A DNA stretch of 64,000 bases from Methylovirgula sp. HY1. GTDB taxonomy: Bacteria > Pseudomonadota > Alphaproteobacteria > Rhizobiales > Beijerinckiaceae. The notes beneath the pieces were generated by a model. It ran no database searches. It was given only the letters and a program-made list of their open reading frames with translations, and had not been told where the DNA came from. Both the position numbers and the translations under genes were made by a program. The stretch's first letter is position 1. The number at the start of each line of letters is the position of its first letter. The stretch covers positions 2,170,001 to 2,234,000 of the forward strand of contig NZ_CP073764.1 in NCBI RefSeq assembly GCF_019343105.1. Reading direction: 5' to 3'. Positions 50,004 to 58,719 of the stretch are shown here, one piece after another.

Positions 50004-50588
50004 TCAGCGGCATTCCTTATCGACTCGCTCGAGCGCCTGCGAGAGTCCGTGCAAGGAATAGCTGTCGGTGGTCACATTGCCGCGCACCGACGGCGCCGTG
50101 ATGACGAGCTTGGCGCCCTTCTTCATCGCGGCAACCAATTCGCTCTCTTTGGCGGGATTCTTGACCCAGGCATTGCTCCCCTTCGAAACCAGATCGAAAT
50201 GCTCGGTGCCGATCTCGGCCTGCGCATCGCCATTGTCTTTCATCGGGAAGCCCATGATGATCGACACTTCATTGCGGATATTTTCGCCGGGCCGGCTCGA
50301 AATGAAAATATATGCAGGATCGCGATGGAGCTTGGCGGGTTCGCGGCCTTTAGGCTGAGCCAAGGCGTAGCAAGTCTTGCTTTTACCCTTGCCGGCGAGA
50401 AAAGCGCCCCAGTCGCCGTAAGTTGCAATCTGGGCCGGCTTGTCTTTCGTCTCTTCCTTCTTCGACTCTTTTTTCTTCGGGCTGGATTTATGGGTCGTCG
50501 ATTTCGCCATTACGGGCGGCGTGAGCGCGACGATGCTGAAAGCGGCGACCAGAACGGTCGGCAAAAACCGGCGAGGCAAGCAAATCAT
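50004..50588 (-). CDS. Invasion-associated locus B (IalB) family protein
   Basis: Exported protein of 194 residues. It has a signal peptide (about 1-28, ending P-V-M-A), then a lysine/serine-rich charged segment (29-50) and the IalB domain. The domain begins near A-T-Y-G-D-W-G-A-F and contains a K-T-C-Y-A-L-A-Q-P motif, I-F-I-S-S-R-P and G-F-P-M-K, ending with a second cysteine (K-E-C-R). Family members are common in alphaproteobacteria; virulence links are from Bartonella only. The ATG at 50588 is preferred to a TTG two codons upstream. Confidence 0.88.
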   Translation of the reverse strand: MICLPRRFLPTVLVAAFSIVALTPPVMAKSTTHKSSPKKKESKKEETKDKPAQIATYGDWGAFLAGKGKSKTCYALAQPKGREPAKLHRDPAYIFISSRPGENIRNEVSIIMGFPMKDNGDAQAEIGTEHFDLVSKGSNAWVKNPAKESELVAAMKKGAKLVITAPSVRGNVTTDSYSLHGLSQALERVDKECR

Positions 50589-50805
50589 TGCCAAAACATA
50601 TCCTTTTCAACCCGTTGGGGAGGAACCGAAGATCACGTCTTTGATGCTGGAACTAAACCGTCGGATCAGGGCGAAATTCGGACTTCGCGTGCCATGAGCA
50701 TCAGCGATGAGGATGCCAATCCTCGATTGGAATCATCTGCAAAGAATAAACGAAAAACCGGGCCCAATATCAAGGATCGCGGCACCGCCCAAATGGGCGC
50801 GCCGA

Positions 50806-51570
50806 TCAGAAACCGGCGCTCTGGGCGGCAGCGAGAATGACGCCCGGCCGGTTTTCGGCGCCTGCCTGCAAGAGGACGACGTAACCTTCGTCGTCGCCTT
50901 TCAATTCGGTCAGATCATAGCTATGTGCCGTGCCGTGCCACTCGCCGATCTTGTGGATAGCCCTGACCGCATTGGTATAGGTGACGCTGCGTCCGGAATT
51001 CTCGCCGCGTCCGATCTTCACGGTTTTCGCTTTGACGACGCGCAATACATAAACGCCCGCCGACACGTCGGGGCCGGCACCGACGTCGATATGCAGAATA
51101 TCGCCCTTTTCGACGAGCTGCATCGGAACGCTCAAAGCGCCTTCGCGGCCCACATTGGCCTTGATCGCGTGTTCGATCTGTTTCTTGTCGCTGCCGACAG
51201 CGGCGACAAGGCCATCGATCACCGCCTGAGGCGTATAGACGCGGCTGTCGCCGAGCGCCGCCGCATAATCCTTCTGCCGCGCAGTGAAGACTGGCGAGGC
51301 GAGCGTGTCTTTCCAGCCGATGAAATCCCAATAATCGATCGAAAAGCTGAGCACCACCAGATCCGGCTCACGCGCCAATCGCGTCAGGAGACGATCGGCC
51401 GGCGGGCAGGATGAGCAGCCTTGCGACGTGAACAATTCGACGACGGAGACGATGCGCCCAGTCGCCGCGAATGTCTTGTCGCAAAGGCCTTGGATAAAGC
51501 CGACTTCACACACGACGACGGCGACCAAAAGCCAGCCGCTTCGCAGAAATCGAGCGCGCGAAATAACCAT
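50806..51570 (-). CDS. DUF1223 thioredoxin-like protein
   Basis: Exported protein of 254 residues and unknown function. The N-terminal signal or anchor (about 8-36) is followed by V-V-E-L-F-T-S-Q-G-C-S-S-C-P-P-A-D, a C-x-x-C thioredoxin-like site near residues 50-66. Y-W-D-F-I-G-W-K-D and Y-T-P-Q-A-V-I-D-G follow; all are DUF1223 hallmarks. The ATG at 51570 was taken because it precedes the signal directly; a start 17 codons upstream is possible. Confidence 0.87.
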   Translation of the reverse strand: MVISRARFLRSGWLLVAVVVCEVGFIQGLCDKTFAATGRIVSVVELFTSQGCSSCPPADRLLTRLAREPDLVVLSFSIDYWDFIGWKDTLASPVFTARQKDYAAALGDSRVYTPQAVIDGLVAAVGSDKKQIEHAIKANVGREGALSVPMQLVEKGDILHIDVGAGPDVSAGVYVLRVVKAKTVKIGRGENSGRSVTYTNAVRAIHKIGEWHGTAHSYDLTELKGDDEGYVVLLQAGAENRPGVILAAAQSAGF

Positions 51571-51714
51571 GGGACTCGAAGCGATTTTTCGTAGAAGCAC
51601 TTTAGAAAAAAACAGCAACATTACGAGTCAATTCGAAGTGAGACTCGACCAAATTGGCGCCCTTCAGACGAGCTATTACTTAAGCGTCCTAGTAAGTTCG
51701 GTTGCGCGCCAAGA

Positions 51715-52893
51715 TCAATGGTTGCGTAATGCAGCGAGCACCGACACGCAAGCGCGCCCATCCGGTTTCAATCCAACACGGGCTTGAAAATTAGCAATCG
51801 CCTCACGCGTCTTCTTCCCCAAAACGCCATCGACCTTGCCGCCGAGATCATAGCCATGGCGGATCAAAAGCATTTGCACTTCGCGCCGTCCGGCGCGCGA
51901 TAGGCCGGGATCGTCTGTGGGCCACGGCGTCGACAGCGGCGCGCCTCCGCGCAGACGATCGGAGAGCAGCGAAATCGCCAGTGCATAGGAATCCGCAGCA
52001 TTATAAGTGTAAATCACATCGAAATTACGGGTGACGAGAAAGGCTGGCCCATGCGGACCCGCAGGCAAAAACAGCCATACGCGGTAATCGCCGCGCAGAG
52101 GTGCGCCATTGGTGCGGACAATGCCGCGCGCCGCCCATGCGGCGATCGGATGCTTGGTTCCGCGCCCCGATGGACCTGAATAATTTCGTGGAAGCCGGAC
52201 TTCGAATCCCCAGGTCAAGCCGCGGATATAGCCATGCCTATGCAGATAATTGGCGGTCGAGCCCAAGGCATCGGGCACGGAATTGATTAGATCGCGCCGG
52301 CCATCGCCGTCGAGATCGACCGCCATACGCAAAAAGGTCGAAGGCATGAATTGCGTATTGCCGAAGGCGCCCGCCCAGGACCCGACAAAATGCGCCGGAT
52401 CGGCATCACCCTTATCGATGATCTTCAAGGCCGAGATGAATTCACTGCGGAAATACCGTTCGCGGCCCCCCGCGCAAGAGAGGCTCGCCAATGACTCCAC
52501 GATCGGATGCTTGCCGAAACTTTTGCCGTAATTCGATTCGACACCCCAAATTGCCGTGATCACAGCCGCATCGACGCCATAGCGACGCTGAGCGACATCA
52601 AGCCAATGGCCCCAGCGCCGCATCATTGCGCGTCCGTCGGCGATGCGCTCATCATCGACGAGACCAGCAATATAATCCCAGATCAGCGTCGTGAACTCGG
52701 GCTGCGAATGTTCGGCCGTAATGACATCCGGATCGAAAGTGAGATTTTGCATGGCGCGCGCAACCGTCGCCGCCGACACGCCATCGGCGCGTGCGCGTGT
52801 CGCTAATCCGCTCAAGCAGGATCGAAAATCCGCATGCGCCGGTTGCGCACCGAGGATCATGGCCAAGCCTATGGCCAAGGCATATTGTTTCAT
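51715..52893 (-). CDS. Lytic murein transglycosylase (MltB-like)
   Basis: Periplasmic enzyme that cleaves peptidoglycan glycan strands to anhydro-muropeptides. The 392-residue protein has a signal peptide (about 1-21, ending A-H-A). The SLT family 3 domain (about 25-310) has its catalytic glutamate in A-I-W-G-V-E-S-N-Y-G and the signature N-T-Q-F-M-P-S-T-F. A C-terminal peptidoglycan-binding type 1 domain (about 320-385) includes V-D-G-V-L-G-K-K-T-R-E-A. The ATG at 52893 gives the cleanest signal peptide. Confidence 0.93.
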   Translation of the reverse strand: MKQYALAIGLAMILGAQPAHADFRSCLSGLATRARADGVSAATVARAMQNLTFDPDVITAEHSQPEFTTLIWDYIAGLVDDERIADGRAMMRRWGHWLDVAQRRYGVDAAVITAIWGVESNYGKSFGKHPIVESLASLSCAGGRERYFRSEFISALKIIDKGDADPAHFVGSWAGAFGNTQFMPSTFLRMAVDLDGDGRRDLINSVPDALGSTANYLHRHGYIRGLTWGFEVRLPRNYSGPSGRGTKHPIAAWAARGIVRTNGAPLRGDYRVWLFLPAGPHGPAFLVTRNFDVIYTYNAADSYALAISLLSDRLRGGAPLSTPWPTDDPGLSRAGRREVQMLLIRHGYDLGGKVDGVLGKKTREAIANFQARVGLKPDGRACVSVLAALRNH

Positions 52894-53074
52894 AGGCAAA
52901 GGTTAACCCAAGCGCGGGGCATGTCCAGCATCACGCCGATTCGACATTAGAGAGGCGGGGCATGCGATGAACCTGCTCCCGGGTCATCGTCCCGTTGCGA
53001 CGCGGCGATCCTTCCACAAGGTGGTTACCTCAATCTTACTTCAAATTGTATGCGTAAATCGCGGCGTCGAGAGC

Positions 53075-53126
53075 TAGAGCCGGATGGGGAAAAGTGTGAG
53101 CGGCTTTCCGCGCGCATCCCGCTCTA
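53075..53126. repeat. Palindromic intergenic element, copy D
   Basis: TAGAGC and GCTCTA borders enclose GGATG/CATCC arms and AAAGTGTGAGCGGCTTT in the centre. It shares the TAGAGC border with the other copies but has a different interior. Confidence 0.6.
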
Positions 53127-53158
53127 AGCTTTTAGAATCGATCACGATATCGAAATGC

Positions 53159-53362
53159 GAAAGCCCCGGTTTCCCGGGGCTTTCTTTGTTTGGGCTTTGT
53201 AAAAATAGGCGGCGGACAGTCGAGCCCGTGTCGCGCGCCCAGCAATGTCAGCGCGAGTCGCCGGCTTTTCAGCCGAGGCGGATGTACCCGGTGGTGATGA
53301 CCAGCAACTTGGCGATAAGACATTGAGACACTGGATCACCTCCTTTCAATAGTTAATGATGG
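53159..53362 (-). ncRNA. Putative small RNA or leader transcript with embedded 20-codon ORF
   Basis: The unit reads on the minus strand. A TATATAA -10-like box (53369-53375) with a weak CTTTGT at -35 is followed by a stretch complementary to the 16S 3' end (53331-53347) and a 20-codon ORF. A CGGCT-GAAA-AGCCG hairpin (53259-53272) lies across its stop. The unit ends with a perfect 11-bp stem (53159-53169 with 53174-53184). The T-run is better on the plus strand, so the terminator may serve both sides. Transcript ends are inferred. Confidence 0.45.
53269..53331 (-). CDS. 20-residue ORF with full-length anti-16S Shine-Dalgarno
   Basis: GTG-initiated frame encoding MSQCLIAKLLVITTGYIRLG and ending in TGA. 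The start lies behind GAAAGGAGGTGATCCAG, which is complementary over 17 nt to the conserved 3' tail of 16S rRNA; AGGAGG is seven bases from the GTG. The peptide is hydrophobic in the middle with one cysteine near the start. Two other frames run through the same DNA for 63-65 codons, but this one alone has correct spacing from the ribosome-binding site. It may be a leader peptide, a small membrane peptide, or translation may only be incidental to an RNA function. Confidence 0.5.
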   Translation of the reverse strand: MSQCLIAKLLVITTGYIRLG

Positions 53363-53555
53363 CAGCGCTTATATAGCCATTTGCGGACAAGACAAAGACT
53401 ATTTGCGTTCGTAAATTCCGCCCAAATTCTTCCGATGCTCCGATCTCGCACGCGCTTCGGCATCGATCTTGGCTTCAAAGATGAATAGCTTTAACTTGTG
53501 CAAAGCGGATTTTTCCGAAGCCCCCATCAAACCGAGATGAAAGACGAACGCGTCC

Positions 53556-54878
53556 ATGGACATGGTCCTCATCGCGAACGGACTGACCAATCGTGGCGAG
53601 CACAGCTATCGCTTGATTCAGGAGGTCCGCGCCGCGCTGGCGCGCCGCGCCATAGGCTGCCATGTTTTTGCCGCGCGCGGCCTTGATCCGGACGTCGTCG
53701 CGGAGAAAATCGCCGCACCCCATTTCAAGCACACGCTCTACGATAGCGTCGGTCCGCGCGCGTCCGACCTGGTGATCCAAAAACTCGCGGGCTGGCAAAG
53801 CGGACAAAAGCTTCTGAGCTATCCCGCCGAGTTTCTAACCTGGAAGACGCTCAACCGCTCGTTTCGCCATGATCTCGAATCCTTGCCGCGGAATGTCTGC
53901 ACGGCAGATAATCTCATGGTGATCACCGCCGTCTGCCAGAATCAAATCGCTGGGCTCGTCGATTTCATGCGGGCCAGATCCCGCGAGTCGCTGCCCCGGA
54001 TCGTCTGCCAATTGATGTTTTCACCCAGTTGGACACCGTGGGAGCGCTCGGCTTACTACAGCGACGCTTATTACCGCAAAGCTTTCCGGAACGCTCTGCC
54101 ATTCATCGGCGACAAGCTCTTCTTCACGACGGAGAATGAAGCGATCGCCAAAATCTACCGCGACCATTATGGCATCGATACTAAAATTCTGCCGGTGCCC
54201 CTTGCCGTCTCGCGATCAACGCGTCTTGCCGAAACGACCATCCGTCTCGGCTTCTTCGGCTATTCGAAAAGCGCCAAGGGTTTTCATCTCCTGCCGGATG
54301 TTGCCGCTATCTGTCGAGAGGCGGGCCTTCCCGTCGAATTTCACATCCAGATCCAGCATTCGCATTGGGAGCAGGCGACAATCGAAGCTGAGGCGCGGCT
54401 GCGCGGCATGCCGAATGTCCATTTGCTCGAAGGGACGCTGCATTCCTCCGAATATATTGCAGAAACGAACAAGACCGATGTCGCTCTGTTGCCGTATGAT
54501 CCGATTCTTTTCGGAATGCGGGGTTCTGGAGTTTTTACGGAATCGGTTGCCGCCGGGCGCCCCGTCATCGCTTCGGATGGGACTTACGCGGCTGAAAGCA
54601 TCAGAATCGGCGTGGCGCAAGGCGAAATCTTCAAGCCCTATGGGGCGCGCGAACTTGCCGAAGCGATCGCCCGAATCCTTCCGCGCCTTCCCCAAATCCA
54701 AGCGAGCGCAGGCCTGCAGGCAGATATTTTTGCACGCGAACACAGCGGCGATGCCTATGTCGATGTGCTGCTGTCGTTATTGCAATCCACCGCGCGCCCT
54801 TCCATTGGTGGGCCTAACACTAACGTGTTTCGAATAGAGCCTCCCGATAAGATAGCGAATGAGACCATCTCATCTTAG
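53556..54878 (+). CDS. Glycosyltransferase, GT4-like
   Basis: Putative retaining glycosyltransferase of 440 residues with a GT-B fold. The N-terminal half opens with V-L-I-A-N-G-L-T-N-R-G-E-H-S. The second half starts at about 228 (L-G-F-F-G-Y-S-K-S-A-K-G-F-H-L-L), and the nucleotide-sugar site is suggested by F-G-M-R-G-S-G-V-F-T-E-S-V-A-A-G-R-P-V-I-A-S near 325-345. No signal or membrane segment is visible. Donor and acceptor are unknown, and no polysaccharide cluster is adjacent. The stop TAG is part of a palindromic element. An ATG two codons downstream is an equal start. Confidence 0.82.
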   Translation: MDMVLIANGLTNRGEHSYRLIQEVRAALARRAIGCHVFAARGLDPDVVAEKIAAPHFKHTLYDSVGPRASDLVIQKLAGWQSGQKLLSYPAEFLTWKTLNRSFRHDLESLPRNVCTADNLMVITAVCQNQIAGLVDFMRARSRESLPRIVCQLMFSPSWTPWERSAYYSDAYYRKAFRNALPFIGDKLFFTTENEAIAKIYRDHYGIDTKILPVPLAVSRSTRLAETTIRLGFFGYSKSAKGFHLLPDVAAICREAGLPVEFHIQIQHSHWEQATIEAEARLRGMPNVHLLEGTLHSSEYIAETNKTDVALLPYDPILFGMRGSGVFTESVAAGRPVIASDGTYAAESIRIGVAQGEIFKPYGARELAEAIARILPRLPQIQASAGLQADIFAREHSGDAYVDVLLSLLQSTARPSIGGPNTNVFRIEPPDKIANETISS

Positions 54879-54914
54879 AGCAGATCCCGTCCGATCGAGA
54901 GGAAAACGCTCTAA
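54876..54914. repeat. Palindromic intergenic element, copy E (partial)
   Basis: TAGAGC at the left and GCTCTA at the right, with CGATCGAGAGGAAAACGCTCTA matching one half of copies A and F. The left half is diverged. The TAG is the stop codon of the glycosyltransferase gene. Confidence 0.6.
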
Positions 54915-54958
54915 GCTGTACAAAAACACTGAGCCCTGTTTGGCCGGCGTCTCCAAGC

Positions 54959-55924
54959 TCACCCCAATTTCCGCAGATGCCGAAAGACTATGAGCCGCGA
55001 CACGATCCCCGTCGTCACGGCGATGCCGCCGGCGATGATCGCGATCACGACATAGCCTTTGCTGCCGAGTTCGAAACTGCCGAACATGACTTCGGCCTGC
55101 GTCCCACCGGGGGTTCCGCGCATCCAGGCCGACACCATGTCGGAGACGACGAAGACGAGAATGGCGAGACCGCCTCCGAAGATGCCGCCGCGCAGGCCGA
55201 GCCGGAAGAAATGCCGCTGGAACTGCCGCGAAATATAGCTATCGGCGGCGCCGACGAAATGCAGCACTTCGATGATTTCGCGATTGCCGGCCATGGCGCC
55301 GCGCGTGGCAAAGCCGACGGCGAGAATCATGGCGATCATCACGAGCACAAAAATCACCGCGGCGACCACGACGACGGTTCCCGCCATGAGGGCGAGGCGC
55401 CGCATCCAGAAACGATGATCGTCGAGACTTGCGCCGACGACCTTGTCCGTCAATTCCTTGCGCAGAGCCGCCGTATCGAGCGGCTTGCTGCGATCGAGCT
55501 TGAGCACGATGAGCCGCGGGATTGGCAGTTCTGACAGGTCGAGACCGCTTCCGAGCCAAGGCTGCAGCAATGCGTCCGATTGCGCCTTTGTGAAAGGCCT
55601 GACCTCGCCTATGCCGACGGTGGCGCGCGCCACAGCCACGGCCTTGTTCGTCTCCGCATCGAGATCATGGCCGGGAACCGGCCGAACCTGGATTGTCATC
55701 TCCCGCGCGATCGATCGGTCCCAGCCCTGCGCCGCATCGCCGATCAGCATCGCCGTTCCTGCTGTCAGCGCCGCAAGAAAGGTCATGATCGCGATAACGG
55801 TGACGAGTGCGCGGCCGGCGATGGAGGCGGCCGGCACCAACGGCACTTCCTGGCGGCGGCCGAGCCCCCCGTCCGTCAATGCCCATCGTGCCTTTTCGCG
55901 CGTATCCGGCGGGACCAGATTCAT
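54959..55924 (-). CDS. ftsX: Cell division protein FtsX
   Basis: Membrane partner of FtsE that relays signals to periplasmic peptidoglycan hydrolases at the division site. The 321-residue protein has four membrane helices, near residues 32-54, 183-208, 235-258 and 287-310. A periplasmic loop of about 125 residues lies between the first two. It follows ftsE by 6 bp. Length and topology match the family. Confidence 0.92.
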   Translation of the reverse strand: MNLVPPDTREKARWALTDGGLGRRQEVPLVPAASIAGRALVTVIAIMTFLAALTAGTAMLIGDAAQGWDRSIAREMTIQVRPVPGHDLDAETNKAVAVARATVGIGEVRPFTKAQSDALLQPWLGSGLDLSELPIPRLIVLKLDRSKPLDTAALRKELTDKVVGASLDDHRFWMRRLALMAGTVVVVAAVIFVLVMIAMILAVGFATRGAMAGNREIIEVLHFVGAADSYISRQFQRHFFRLGLRGGIFGGGLAILVFVVSDMVSAWMRGTPGGTQAEVMFGSFELGSKGYVVIAIIAGGIAVTTGIVSRLIVFRHLRKLG

Positions 55925-55930
55925 CGATGC

Positions 55931-56605
55931 TCACTCGTAGATGTGGAGACGACAATCGCCCAAAACGAGGCGGCGCGCATTGTCGAACTGATCCATCAAG
56001 GCGAGATCATGGGTCGCGATGACGACGGCGGTTCCGGATTTATGCAATTCGGCAAACAAGCGCATCAGGCGCCGTGCCAAAGTCGGATCGACATTGCCGG
56101 TCGGCTCATCGGCAAGCAAAAGCTCCGGCCGGGCGATCAATGCCCGGGCAATCGCCGCGCGCTGTTTTTCGCCGCCCGAGAGAACCGGCGGCAGCACATT
56201 CATCCGCTCGCCGAGACCGACCCAACGCAACAGCTCGACAACCTCGGCCCGATAGGAAAACTCGTCGCGTCCCTGGACCCGCAGCGGCAGCGCGACATTC
56301 TGATAAGTCGTCAGATGGTCGAGCAGACGAAAATCCTGAAAAACGACGCCAATGCGGCGGCGCAGATCGGTGATCGCATCCTTGCTGAGGCTCGCTGCGT
56401 CGCGCTCGAACAAAGAGATGAGGCCGCGCGTGGGCTTCAGCGACAGCAAGATGAGACGCAACAAGGTCGTCTTGCCGGCGCCCGAGGGACCGGTGAGAAA
56501 TTGGAACGATTGCGGCCCGATTTCGAAACTGATGTCCCGCAGGATCTCAGCTCCCATCCCATATCTCAGGCCGACATTTTCGAATCGGACCAAGCGAGCC
56601 CTCAC
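55931..56605 (-). CDS. ftsE: Cell division ATP-binding protein FtsE
   Basis: ABC-type ATPase that works with FtsX. The 224-residue protein has Walker A T-G-P-S-G-A-G-K-T-T near residues 37-46, signature L-S-G-G-E-K-Q-R near 136-143, Walker B L-L-L-A-D-E-P-T-G-N near 156-165, and the switch histidine in I-A-T-H-D. The opening V-R-F-E-N-V-G-L-R-Y is typical of FtsE. It is the first gene of the ftsEX pair and diverges from the zinc-ribbon gene. Confidence 0.94.
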   Translation of the reverse strand: MRARLVRFENVGLRYGMGAEILRDISFEIGPQSFQFLTGPSGAGKTTLLRLILLSLKPTRGLISLFERDAASLSKDAITDLRRRIGVVFQDFRLLDHLTTYQNVALPLRVQGRDEFSYRAEVVELLRWVGLGERMNVLPPVLSGGEKQRAAIARALIARPELLLADEPTGNVDPTLARRLMRLFAELHKSGTAVVIATHDLALMDQFDNARRLVLGDCRLHIYE

Positions 56606-56866
56606 TTCTTCGCCGCACGAATCACATGTTTAACGGCGTTTTAACCATAGCAGCAGACCATTGCAGCAGGCCATGACGGAGAGCATTTCGTCCCGCTGTC
56701 ACGCCAGAGCAGGTTTTGGAAAGATGGGGACCGATCTTCCTCGAACTTGCGCGACGTTCCCGGACTCGACACCAGCCTCGTCCATCGGACGATCCAGGAT
56801 GCCAATCATGACCTCGGACCGCATCGGTCTCCGGCATAGTGATCTCATGCAAGCGCTCGCCGATCC

Positions 56867-57610
56867 ATGCTGATCGATTGTCCCAACTGCGGAAAATCCT
56901 ACCATATCGTCAAGTCCGTCCTCGGGCCGGCGGGGCGCCGCGCCGTCTGCCCGCGCTGCGATGCGATTTGGTTTGTGGCGCCGGGTGGCGAGGGCGCGCA
57001 AACGCGCGGCCCCGATTATGCTGCGTTTGATTCGGCCGAGATTTCCATTGATGCCGCGCATCGCAACGAACGCGGCCTCTCCAAGCCATCCGCGGCGGCG
57101 GCGTTTTCCTTCGTTCCGACGGCGTCGGAACGGCGCCTCCCCCGCGCATTGACGGAATTTTGCGTCGGCCTGTCTCTCATCCTGTTGATTATGGCCATCA
57201 TCGGGTTCCGCAGCGAAATCGTACAGCTCTGGCCGCGCGCGGCCACGGCTTACGCAGTCCTCGGCCTGCCCGTCAATTTGCGCGGGCTCGCGCTCGAACA
57301 TTTCCACACTGTCGCCACCAACGACGGGTTCCAGACCGTTCTCAGGATTGAAGGCGAAATCGAAAATCTGCGCCCGCAAACGACCAAAATTCCGCCGATC
57401 GCACTCGCCATCCGCGACGAGCGTGGCCGGGTTATCTACAGCTGGCAGGTGGCCGCGCCCAAACAAAGCCTTGGCGCTAATGAAACCTTCGCGTTTCGTG
57501 CCAGGCTCGCCGCGCCGCCGCAGGCAGGCCGGAATGTCCTGGTTCGCTTCGCCCCGGCCGCATTTTGGTCCCTGGCATCGGCCTGGCAAAAAGCCGCCCG
57601 ACATTTTTGA
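56867..57610 (+). CDS. MJ0042-type zinc-ribbon membrane protein
   Basis: Protein of 247 residues and unknown role. The N-terminal zinc ribbon has C-P-N-C-G-K-S-Y near residues 5-12 and C-P-R-C-D-A-I-W near 27-34. A linker leads to one transmembrane helix near 97-118. The C-terminal domain (about 130-245) is a DUF3426-like beta domain expected outside the membrane. Location next to ftsEX is common in alphaproteobacteria and hints at an envelope or division role; this is inference. Confidence 0.85.
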   Translation: MLIDCPNCGKSYHIVKSVLGPAGRRAVCPRCDAIWFVAPGGEGAQTRGPDYAAFDSAEISIDAAHRNERGLSKPSAAAAFSFVPTASERRLPRALTEFCVGLSLILLIMAIIGFRSEIVQLWPRAATAYAVLGLPVNLRGLALEHFHTVATNDGFQTVLRIEGEIENLRPQTTKIPPIALAIRDERGRVIYSWQVAAPKQSLGANETFAFRARLAAPPQAGRNVLVRFAPAAFWSLASAWQKAARHF

Positions 57611-57852
57611 GGAAACGGGGTGGCCGCGCAGGCCGGTGCCTCCGGCTCTGTCGCATTTACGACGCAAGGTGTCAGTATCGGCCGCGGGCAGCGGACTTAT
57701 CCATTTGCCCCGCCGCAATTCGCGAATAATATTCACCCCTGGTTAGCTTTAGCGAGCCTCCACCGGCGGCCTTGCTGGACCCGCCGGATCGTTGTTGCTT
57801 GGACTTCAGCTTGCATGGCGGCCATCGATAAGCTTGGATTTTGGGGGTTCCA

Positions 57853-58407
57853 ATGGCTAAAATACTCGAGAAATTGAATAGTTCGATTGCCGCAGGCGTC
57901 GTCCTGGCGCTCATCGTCCTCCTCGCCTTCAACCTGAAGATGCTGGGGATGCAAATCTATTGGGCCGGCTTCTTCGTCTTCCTGCATGTGGTGTCGGGAA
58001 TCACCTGGATCGGATTGCTGTATTATTTCAATCTCGTCCAGATTCCGACCATGCCGAAGATTCCGGCCGAATTGAAGCCGGCGATCGGCAAATTCATCGC
58101 TCCCGAGGCTTTGTTCTGGTTCCGTTGGGCAGCGCTCAGCACGGTCGTGACCGGCCTGATCGTGTTCTCGCTCTATACGAAGGCCGCGCCGACAATGCTG
58201 ATCTATCTCGGCATGACCCTCGGCTTGATCATGGCTTTCAACGTATGGTTCATCATTTGGCCGAACCAGAAGAAAGCACTCGGCATGGTCCCGGTTGACG
58301 ACGCGGCGAAGGCCAAGGCCGCCCGCACCGCGATGTTGACATCGCGTATCAATACGGTCCTGTCGTTGCCCATGCTTTACTGCATGGTGTTCCAGCGTTT
58401 CGTCTGA
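57853..58407 (+). CDS. PuuD-like urate oxidase N-terminal membrane domain protein
   Basis: Integral membrane protein of 184 residues with about four helices (near 12-32, 37-57, 86-106, 116-136) and a last one near 160-178. The pattern H-V-V-S-G-I-T-W-I-G-L-L-Y-Y-F-N matches the membrane domain found in PuuD-type urate hydroxylases. The C-terminal cytochrome c part of that enzyme is missing, so urate oxidation is unlikely without a partner. The ATG at 57853 follows GGGGG. It is monocistronic and followed by a clear terminator. Confidence 0.7.
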   Translation: MAKILEKLNSSIAAGVVLALIVLLAFNLKMLGMQIYWAGFFVFLHVVSGITWIGLLYYFNLVQIPTMPKIPAELKPAIGKFIAPEALFWFRWAALSTVVTGLIVFSLYTKAAPTMLIYLGMTLGLIMAFNVWFIIWPNQKKALGMVPVDDAAKAKAARTAMLTSRINTVLSLPMLYCMVFQRFV

Positions 58408-58719
58408 GCATAAACGACGGAGGGCAGAGGGGCCTGCTCTCCTTCGATTTCTGTAAACGCCGCAAGAAATTGCGGCGTTTTCGCTTGGATAGGGCTTTTA
58501 TCTCTTGAAAAGCCGGCTCGCCCAATCGACATGAGCATTGGCACGGGGCCGCGACCGCCACAGTCGCTCCGCCAAATATCCGGCGCTCTCTGGCCGATCG
58601 CGACAGCCGCATGGTAAGCCGCTATGAGAGTTGGATCTCGCCTTGGCCCAAGGCCGAGAGGCTTCGCCTCTCCAAAGGGACCCTGAGCGCTTTCCGACGC
58701 GGTTGAGGCAAGCTCAATA
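58408..58719 (+). other. Intergenic region before ftsY
   Basis: About 310 bp. The left part carries the terminator at 58455-58482. The remainder is presumed to hold the ftsY promoter; no gene or repeat was recognised. Confidence 0.5.
58455..58482 (+). terminator. Rho-independent terminator after the PuuD-like gene
   Basis: Perfect 11-bp arms AAACGCCGCAA and TTGCGGCGTTT with a GAAA loop, followed by TC. It lies 48 bp after the stop. Confidence 0.75.

Larger units (their letters stand above)
52894..53555 (-). other. Gene-poor region holding a small transcript and a palindromic repeat
   Basis: About 660 bp between the transglycosylase and glycosyltransferase genes. It contains a palindromic element (53075-53126), a terminator-like stem (53159-53184), and the small ORF with an extreme ribosome-binding site (53269-53331). 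It also contains a promoter-like sequence near 53369-53398. No larger gene is supported. Confidence 0.6.

Noticed and set aside
53132-53339. Two alternative minus-strand frames of 63-65 codons through the small-transcript region
   Set aside because: The 65-codon frame starts inside the ribosome-binding stretch itself, the other has poor spacing, and both run through hairpin and terminator sequence; only the 20-codon frame is placed correctly.
53331-53347. Possible fragment of a 16S rRNA gene on the plus strand
   Set aside because: CTGGATCACCTCCTTTC equals the 16S 3' end, but the sequence on either side matches neither 16S helix 44/45 nor the spacer, so it is read as a ribosome-binding site on the minus strand.
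53399-53590. A 63-codon minus-strand frame overlapping the glycosyltransferase start
   Set aside because: No ribosome-binding site, no recognisable domain, and it overlaps the start of a clear gene on the other strand.
56699-57736. A 345-codon minus-strand frame over the zinc-ribbon gene
   Set aside because: It is antisense to a gene with clear zinc-ribbon cysteines and a membrane helix, and its product shows no domain.
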